From contig URUF01000045.1 in assembly GCA_900550955.1 (NCBI GenBank), positions 1 through 16,604 of the forward strand: DNA of 16,604 nt, read 5' to 3'. The notes beneath the pieces were generated by a model. The model was not told the DNA's origin. It searched no databases and saw only the letters and a program-made list of their open reading frames with translations. This document shows, piece by piece, positions 13,301-16,604 of this stretch; the stretch's first letter is position 1; every line of letters begins with the position of its first letter. Origin of the DNA: an uncultured Eubacteriales bacterium. Lineage in GTDB: Bacteria; Bacillota; Clostridia; Christensenellales; Aristaeellaceae. A program made the translations under genes and the position numbers.

Positions 13301-14041
13301 GGCAAAGGAGAAGGGCTCGCTTACGGCCGTGGCGCTTCCGCTGTCACCAACGCAGCTTTGGGTATTGTCCACACCCTTTTGGGTGAAGGCGTATCCGCCG
13401 GGCAGCGTAAGGCGCAGCGTATATTCGCCCGGCCGCGTATAAAGGCGGGCCACGCCCTGATGATCGGTCGTGCCGGAGGAAAGCACGGTATCGCCGTCCA
13501 AAATGTCTACCGCAACGCCGGTGACCCCGCGCTCCCGGTCGTTAGGCACGCCGTCGCCGTCAGCGTCGTTAAAGGCGGTTAGCACAAGCGTGGCGGAGGG
13601 ATACAGCGCGACGTCCGCAACGGCGGACTGGCCCTGCGCAAGGGCGTAGGATTGGCTGCGCACGCCGCCGTCCGCAAGCTCCTGGGAGTCCCCCACTTGC
13701 CCGGCGTAAAGCTCCTGCGCGGACAGGGTGCACACCACCCGGTATTCGCCAGGCTCAAGCTGCGAAAAGGCGTAGCGGCCATATACGTCCGTTGTGGCTT
13801 GGGCCTCCTGGGCCCAAATGGAGCCGGCCTTTTTCTCCAAAACAAGGGGAACGCCCGTCATAAGCTGCTCGCTGCTATCGGCAAGGCCGTTTGCATTTGT
13901 ATCCACATAGGCGCAGCCCGTAACGGCGCAATCCTGCTGCGCAAGCGCGGCGGCGCTTATGCCAAGCATCATGCAAAGCGTAAGCAGCCAGGCCGCTGCG
14001 TAAAAACCGGAGAAACGCGCGCGATTCCTTTGAAACTTCAT
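10388..14041 (-). CDS. Secreted protein of ten SdrD_B/Cna_B-like domains
   Basis: A 1217-residue protein. ATG 14041 is chosen because GGAGG (14051-14055) lies 9 bases upstream, a TTGACA/TACTAT promoter lies before it, and a signal peptide follows (MKFQRNRARF, hydrophobic core, probable cleavage after ALA at residue 34). The open frame continues back to 14260 but that extension is unsupported. Ten units of about 110-130 residues follow, at roughly 38, 149, 261, 374, 494, 609, 722, 853, 964 and 1079. Each has a GxxFxDxNxNGxxDxGE loop, then GVxVxL, GxYxFxxLxPGxY and LP, as in prealbumin-like SdrD_B domains. The loop resembles a Ca2+ site; unit 9 has lost it (EESRVRTP). The protein ends 27 residues after unit 10, with no LPXTG motif, no hydrophobic tail and no dockerin. 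It is probably a rod-like extracellular adhesin or matrix protein. Confidence 0.9.
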   Translation of the reverse strand: MKFQRNRARFSGFYAAAWLLTLCMMLGISAAALAQQDCAVTGCAYVDTNANGLADSSEQLMTGVPLVLEKKAGSIWAQEAQATTDVYGRYAFSQLEPGEYRVVCTLSAQELYAGQVGDSQELADGGVRSQSYALAQGQSAVADVALYPSATLVLTAFNDADGDGVPNDRERGVTGVAVDILDGDTVLSSGTTDHQGVARLYTRPGEYTLRLTLPGGYAFTQKGVDNTQSCVGDSGSATAVSEPFSFASGLETRAFAGTCAVGSLSGRAFEDMNNNGVMDEGEPGVEGVVVHIEGKRTGLTLDYTTDATGEYRFDRLASDTYIISATLPEGMLYARYSSTGGDLRSIFTGSNLKREFPVKNAESVSNKNIGVVQNGVIRGVAFLDTNYNGKMDEGEPGYANVTVEAIKISTNESLGRTVTAGDGSFALENLRGGEYRLRAILPDDGSIFTVTAAGAAGEVNLFEQRGSRRENSIQPLSIASGGETVALIGVARGATVSGTVFQDADYDGVLSAKEKPLSGLRVYAVDASGAVAAMDTTNAKGGYTLTGIMPGSYTIQFQRKAGFGFTRLRPAEKGGSHVAVLEGEMGVTAAMEIAMGETLSDVNAGMLPSSTVSGILFHDTNDNGLRDEGEISMVNAKVRLFSEEAEVDLIQSVSDTGSYFFDGVMPGSYTLTYILPEYCEMARVAEGGNTVAGQGLETQTEPFQVAMGENCARPLAGAVTLGSFSGVVFHDQNANGIMDAGEAPLGGSVTLMPNRADLEAQTVQAGEDGRFEISGLRPAEYSLSLELAEGYIFSHDITGLSPAEQDPSAAPQEGDAATNSGRLVLPASQTATLACPWQTLVNRQDKQIGAIRPATISGEIWLDENKDGAQGAGELLMTGLAIELVDESTGESVARVDTSEEGFAFENVRPGTYCVRFQLPAQSSPAESAASTFAANGSMMVQRGVMAGEGEAVSGLSAGLVSHTSIGGVVWLEESRVRTPVSGVTVMLFQGGQTQPLQTAVTGEDGSYRFDGLWPADYYLQASLPSGMVFVKPEDPNYPSGASAITAFGSGSGTSELFYLHMAQHELSKNILYIKPAKVGDIAWLDENRNGLVDGDEPRIPGITVSLLQNGQAVYQTVTDAYGYYLFNDVYPGDYVLEAQAYPELTPATPVESLRIISSCLTSGDGTRAQSDPFTVVSGSTNVNFDLGYVLLEGQQIPSAIVSAPTRDWTIANTRTD
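10472..13930 (-). repeat. Ten divergent SdrD_B-like protein repeats
   Basis: The repeat is visible at protein level. Loop sequences in order are DTNANGLADSSE, DADGDGVPNDRE, DMNNNGVMDEGE, DTNYNGKMDEGE, DADYDGVLSAKE, DTNDNGLRDEGE, DQNANGIMDAGE, DENKDGAQGAGE, a degenerate unit 9 and DENRNGLVDGDE. The divergence shows old duplications rather than recent slippage. Confidence 0.85.
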
Positions 14042-14062
14042 TATCCAAAGCCTCCAAAATCC

Positions 14063-14078
14063 ATGCGGAAAGCCGCAT
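14063..14078 (-). promoter_or_regulatory. 5' UTR hairpin of the SdrD_B-repeat gene
   Basis: ATGCGG and CCGCAT form a 6-bp stem with a 4-base loop, between the predicted transcription start (near 14087) and the ribosome binding site (14051-14055). It resembles the leader hairpin at 8276. Confidence 0.45.
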
Positions 14079-14093
14079 AAACTACCAACATAA

Positions 14094-14122
14094 ATAGTAA
14101 AGCATGGACTGGGCTTTGTCAA
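14094..14122 (-). promoter_or_regulatory. Promoter of the SdrD_B-repeat gene
   Basis: On the minus strand: perfect TTGACA (14117-14122), a 17-bp spacer and TACTAT (14094-14099). It diverges from the degV promoter, with about 48 bp between the two -35 boxes. Confidence 0.85.
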
Positions 14123-14169
14123 CGCCGCGGCGCATTTCGTAACATGTTTGGCAAAGCGATTAGGAGGCG

Positions 14170-14197
14170 TTGACAGCGCCGGCCAGAATGATATAAT
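14170..14197 (+). promoter_or_regulatory. Promoter of degV
   Basis: Perfect TTGACA (14170-14175), a 16-bp spacer and perfect TATAAT (14192-14197) with an extended -10 TG (14189-14190). Strong housekeeping expression is expected. Confidence 0.9.
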
Positions 14198-14259
14198 ACT
14201 GGATAAGAGGCAAGCGGCATACCGGCCCGCGAAAGCCCGGCGGAATGGAGTGTACCACA

Positions 14260-15126
14260 ATGGATGAGAAGCGCAAAACAGTTATCGTAACGGATTCCTC
14301 ATGCGATTTGAGCGACGAGCAGCTTTCCCGCTACGGCATACGCATGATTTCGCTGCGAGTGGTATGCCAGAACGCGGAATACCGCGACCGCGTTGATATC
14401 CAGGAGGATGAGCTGTACGATTTATTAACGCGCGAGCTGCCCAAAACCAGCCTGCCGTTGCCGGAGGATGTAACCCGGCTGTATGAGGCGCTGGCGGAGG
14501 AGGGCGTAGAGAACGTAATTCATATCTCCATTTCCTCTGGACTGAGCGGAACGTATAATATGGTGCGCATGATTACCGAGGATTTTCAGGATCGCATGCG
14601 CGTTTTGATGCTGGATTCCAAAACGCTTTCCACGGGCTTGGGCATGATGGTGCTGGCCGCGGCCCAGGCGCTGGAGGCGGGCGCTACGCCTGAGGAAGCC
14701 ATTGAAAAAGCCCAGAGCGTGCGCAAAACGCAGCTGGGCATGTTTGTGATTCGCACCCTGGAATTTTTGCGCAAGGGCGGGCGCATCGGCCTGGTGGAAG
14801 GCGTGGTAGGCAGCCTGCTGCAAATTAAGCCCATCATCTACGTTAACGACGACGGCGTGTACCAAACCCTGGCCAAGGCCCGCGGCTACCGGGGAGCCGT
14901 GGATACCATGGTGCAGGAGGTGAAGCGCTTCTTTGGCGACGCAAAGGTCAACCTGTCCGTGGTTAACGGCAAGGCCCACGAGGACGCCGAAGAGCTGATG
15001 GCGCGCTTACAGGAGGAGCTGAATATCGCACCCGGCGCGTTCATATCGCCGGTTAGCCCCGTATTGGCCATCCACACGGGTCCGGGCCTGTTGGGCATTG
15101 TGGCCAACAAGGCCGATCCGGCTTGA
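14260..15126 (+). CDS. degV: DegV family fatty-acid-binding protein
   Basis: A 288-residue protein. The start is taken as ATG 14260, with GGAG 9 bases upstream; the ATG at 14245 lies within the AATGGAG that supplies that site. The N-terminal block VIVTDSSCDLSDEQLSRYGI is the DegV signature. ISISSGLSGTYNM (around residues 93-105) holds the conserved serines that bind the fatty acid carboxylate, and EFLRKGGRIG is the second conserved block. The end shows the usual HTGPGLLGIV. DegV/FakB proteins bind a fatty acid and present it to the FakA kinase for phospholipid synthesis. No fakA is in the window. It reads from a strong promoter, and its last 74 bases overlap the convergent Cys-rich gene; no terminator directly follows it. 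Confidence 0.93.
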   Translation: MDEKRKTVIVTDSSCDLSDEQLSRYGIRMISLRVVCQNAEYRDRVDIQEDELYDLLTRELPKTSLPLPEDVTRLYEALAEEGVENVIHISISSGLSGTYNMVRMITEDFQDRMRVLMLDSKTLSTGLGMMVLAAAQALEAGATPEEAIEKAQSVRKTQLGMFVIRTLEFLRKGGRIGLVEGVVGSLLQIKPIIYVNDDGVYQTLAKARGYRGAVDTMVQEVKRFFGDAKVNLSVVNGKAHEDAEELMARLQEELNIAPGAFISPVSPVLAIHTGPGLLGIVANKADPA

Positions 15127-15739
15127 TGGGCGGCGGATAGAGCGGCAGATCGGGGCAGACGGGCCCGGAGTGGCGCATCATGCAGGGTTCGGGCCGAAGA
15201 AGATAGATTTCCAGCAGGATTTGCAGCTGCACCTGGAAGGTGCAGCCCTCCTGGCAGCAATCTGCGCAGCAAAGCCGCACATGCGGCACGATATACAGGC
15301 TATGCTGCCAGAAATCGCACCCGGCCATGCAAAGGTAGGTTTCCACATCCACAATGCCGGAGGCGTGATGCGCTTGGCCTGCGCAATCGCATACCTGCGC
15401 GCATACGGGAATGGATACGCATATCGGCAGCCTGCCGGAAACACAGGAACAATCATCCAGCGGCGTCCACCAGGGTTGGGCGCCGCTTTGCCGTACCCAT
15501 ACAAGGTTGAGCGGAGGCTGCGCGCAAAGCCCGGTTAGGGTAAGCTGGGTACACAGGCGGGGAATATCGCGCTTTTCGCAGCAGATGATCTTTTGCAGCA
15601 AAACGCCTTCCGCTTTGGGCGGGCGGCAGCCGCACACCGGCGGGCGGGGCGGCTTGCACATTTCCGGCCAGGGGCGTGGAGGACGGGGCTGGGACGGTTT
15701 TTGGCTGCATGCGGGGCAGCCGCATTGCGTAGTATGCAT
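15053..15739 (-). CDS. Cys/Pro-rich protein, possibly a spore-surface component
   Basis: A 228-residue protein with 28 cysteines. ATG 15739 is preferred because GGGAGGG (15746-15752) lies 6 bases upstream; the frame continues to 15799 through a terminator hairpin. Residues 1-45 are Pro/Cys-rich (CGCPACSQKPSQPRPPRPWP). The middle alternates hydrophobic strands and Cys pairs: VLLQKIICCEKRDIPRLC, then LPICVSIPVCAQVCDC, VRLCCADCC, and FQVQLQILLEIYLLRPEPC. The tail is again Pro/Cys-rich. The beta-strand pattern with ICCEKRDIP and FQVQL resembles Cys-rich clostridial proteins related to spore-coat or SPOCS-type domains; this is recognition by pattern only. No signal peptide is visible. The last 24 codons lie antisense to the end of degV, and a terminator hairpin sits immediately before its ribosome binding site. 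Confidence 0.72.
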   Translation of the reverse strand: MHTTQCGCPACSQKPSQPRPPRPWPEMCKPPRPPVCGCRPPKAEGVLLQKIICCEKRDIPRLCTQLTLTGLCAQPPLNLVWVRQSGAQPWWTPLDDCSCVSGRLPICVSIPVCAQVCDCAGQAHHASGIVDVETYLCMAGCDFWQHSLYIVPHVRLCCADCCQEGCTFQVQLQILLEIYLLRPEPCMMRHSGPVCPDLPLYPPPIKPDRPCWPQCPTGPDPCGWPIRG

Positions 15740-15753
15740 ATGGTTCCCTCCCT

Positions 15754-15807
15754 GAAAAAAAGGATGGCTTGGCGGGCGGTGAAAACGAGGGCCCGTCAAG
15801 CCATCCT
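15754..15807 (-). terminator. Strong intrinsic terminator abutting the Cys-rich gene's ribosome binding site
   Basis: AGGATGGCTTG (15761-15771) and CAAGCCATCCT (15797-15807) pair, continued by GCGGGC (15772-15777) with GCCCGT (15791-15796): 17 pairs with one G-U and a 13-base loop. On the minus strand it is followed by a run of seven T and then, one base later, GGGAGGG. It ends the upstream unit and may act as an attenuator for the Cys-rich gene. In the plus direction the following TTTT (15812-15815) is weak and detached. Confidence 0.88.
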
Positions 15808-15815
15808 ATGTGTTT

Positions 15816-16226
15816 TCAGGGAAGCTGGTGCATTTGTTCCCAGCTGATGGGACGCGCGTTCGCCTGGCCTGCGGATAGGGAAACCCAAATGCCAACCTCC
15901 GCATCCTGGGTTACGGCCACGCTTACACCTGCGGCTTCCAGACGCTTGAGCACCTGGCTATCAAGCGTATTGGGGTGCGTTTGCGCATTGGTGGAGATCA
16001 CCGCCCATTGGGGCTTCACCAGGCGAAGGAGGGCGGCGCTGGTAGCGTCATTCCTGCCGTGGTGCGCCACCTTGAGCACCGCCGCCTGAGAGATGAGGCC
16101 CGCTTCGATCAGCTCGTTTTCCTCCTCAAGCTCCATATCGCCCGACTCCAAGCTGCGGATGATGAGCTCCAGCTCCTGCGAGGCCTGCTTGTACGTAAGC
16201 TGCTCGACCGGGGTCTTCTCTGCCAT
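15816..16226 (-). CDS. Chimeric ORF: XseB N-terminus joined to metallo-beta-lactamase (ComEC-type) C-terminus
   Basis: A 136-residue ORF starting at ATG 16226 after GGAAAGGA. Residues 1-35 (TYKQASQELELIIRSLESGD, then MELEE) match the first helix of the exonuclease VII small subunit. XseB should continue with a second helix beginning ESL and total about 70-80 residues. Instead, from about residue 36 the sequence is the end of a ComEC/Rec2-like metallo-beta-lactamase: AAVLKVAHHGRND, then LVKPQWAVISTN and LKRLEAAGVSVAVTQDAEVGIWV. The zinc motif HxHxDH of that fold is absent because its N-terminal part is missing. GDMELEE (residues 29-35, bases 16122-16142) fits both families and marks the switch. 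Neither half would be functional alone. It is either a recombinant pseudogene or an assembly join. Confidence 0.8.
   Translation of the reverse strand: MAEKTPVEQLTYKQASQELELIIRSLESGDMELEEENELIEAGLISQAAVLKVAHHGRNDATSAALLRLVKPQWAVISTNAQTHPNTLDSQVLKRLEAAGVSVAVTQDAEVGIWVSLSAGQANARPISWEQMHQLP
16122..16142 (-). other. Junction shared by the XseB and metallo-beta-lactamase halves
   Basis: The 21 bases encoding GDMELEE suit both XseB (LESGDMxLEE) and the metallo-beta-lactamase fold (TGDMExEEE). A 21-base identity equals a common minimum k-mer in short-read assembly, and would also suffice for an illegitimate recombination event. Confidence 0.55.
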
Positions 16227-16268
16227 ATCTGTTTCCTTTCCTAAAGGTTTATCGCTGTGAAACGCGGC

Positions 16269-16604
16269 CTATTCGACCGTATTGACCGTTGCCGCAACGT
16301 TGCCGTCTGCCATGCGCACGCGGATGGCGTCGCCGGGCTTAAAGGTCTTGGCGCTCGTAGCCACACCGTCATCGCTGTATACGATGGAATAGCCGCGAGC
16401 AAGCACCTTAAGCGGCGACAGGGCATCGAGCGACGCAGCAGCTCGGCCCAGGTCGGACGCGGGTTTGCTGAGCATCGTACGTCCCTGATGCTCCAGACGG
16501 GAACTCGCAAGCGTGAGCGCATGGCGCTTGCCATCGAGTCCCGAGGTGCTTGCAGCCAGACGCTCGGGCAGGCGTTCAAAGCTGGATCGGAAAGCCCCGA
16601 CCGA
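16269..16604 (-). CDS. xseA: Exonuclease VII large subunit, C-terminal part
   Basis: The frame is open to the right edge, so the N-terminal OB-fold and catalytic region lie outside the window; 111 residues are visible. They include the end of the long coiled coil (LTLASSRLEHQGRTML), then the conserved LDALSPLKVLARGYSIV and the beta tail PGDAIRVRMADGNVAATVNTVE ending at TAG. XseA with several XseB subunits forms the nuclease that degrades single-stranded DNA to oligonucleotides. The XseB-like start follows 42 bases downstream, the usual xseA-xseB order. ATC, CTC, CGA and TCG codons are common in this short stretch, somewhat unlike the genes to the left, which fits the idea that the sequence right of 16142 has a different origin. 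Confidence 0.9.
   Translation of the reverse strand, partial: SVGAFRSSFERLPERLAASTSGLDGKRHALTLASSRLEHQGRTMLSKPASDLGRAAASLDALSPLKVLARGYSIVYSDDGVATSAKTFKPGDAIRVRMADGNVAATVNTVE

Noticed and set aside
14042..14260. N-terminal extension of the SdrD_B-repeat protein by 73 residues, to an ATG at 14260
   Set aside because: It would cover the gene's own promoter and ribosome binding site, and the peptide is unlike the rest. The signal peptide begins naturally at 14041.
1..16604. CRISPR array, tRNA or rRNA genes
   Set aside because: No regularly spaced direct repeats with unique spacers, and no tRNA cloverleaf or rRNA motifs, were seen on either strand.

Overview
This window looks like a GC-rich Firmicute of class Clostridia, probably a gut lineage and possibly from a metagenome assembly. 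The main evidence is the darA-holB-ricT block, a clostridial 2[4Fe-4S] ferredoxin, a DegV lipid-binding protein, AGGAGG-type ribosome binding sites with frequent TTG starts, and a Cys/Pro-rich protein resembling clostridial spore-surface proteins. No tRNA, rRNA, CRISPR array or intact mobile element was recognised.

Layout. 1-1680 (+): the end of an SH3-like protein with a Pro/Thr linker, then a CbbX/SpoVK-type AAA+ ATPase. 1747-3123 (+): a MerR-family regulator, then a TrmO (TsaA-type) tRNA methyltransferase whose promoter has the 19-bp spacer and internal dyad typical of MerR targets. 3183-5650 (+): an operon from a clear promoter with darA (c-di-AMP receptor), holB (DNA polymerase III delta prime) and ricT, the last two overlapping. 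5676-5990: a ferredoxin transcription unit closed by a bidirectional terminator. 6024-8102 (-): a CNNM/CBS membrane protein and a HAD phosphatase, translationally coupled. 8187-8655 (+): a small membrane protein made of two copies of one transmembrane repeat.

8656-10345 is visibly AT-richer and looks acquired. It holds a probable hsdS tail remnant, a CD3324-family protein behind a leader with mutually exclusive hairpins and a possible leader peptide, a Vat/CatB-type xenobiotic acetyltransferase, and several hairpin terminators.

10388-14041 (-) is one 1217-residue secreted protein of ten SdrD_B/Cna_B-like domains, nearly all with a Ca2+-loop-like motif and with no visible cell-wall anchor. 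Its near-consensus promoter diverges from that of degV (14260-15126, +). degV overlaps tail-to-tail with a 228-residue protein containing 28 cysteines (-), which begins immediately after an intrinsic terminator. The right edge (-) holds the end of xseA followed by an ORF that starts as XseB and continues as the end of a ComEC-type metallo-beta-lactamase. The switch falls at a 21-base stretch that suits both families, so this is either a recombinant gene or an assembly join.

The most notable items are the XseB/MBL chimera, the MerR-controlled trmO promoter, the attenuator-like leader in the AT-rich island, the ten-domain unanchored surface protein, and the terminator abutting the ribosome binding site of the Cys-rich gene.
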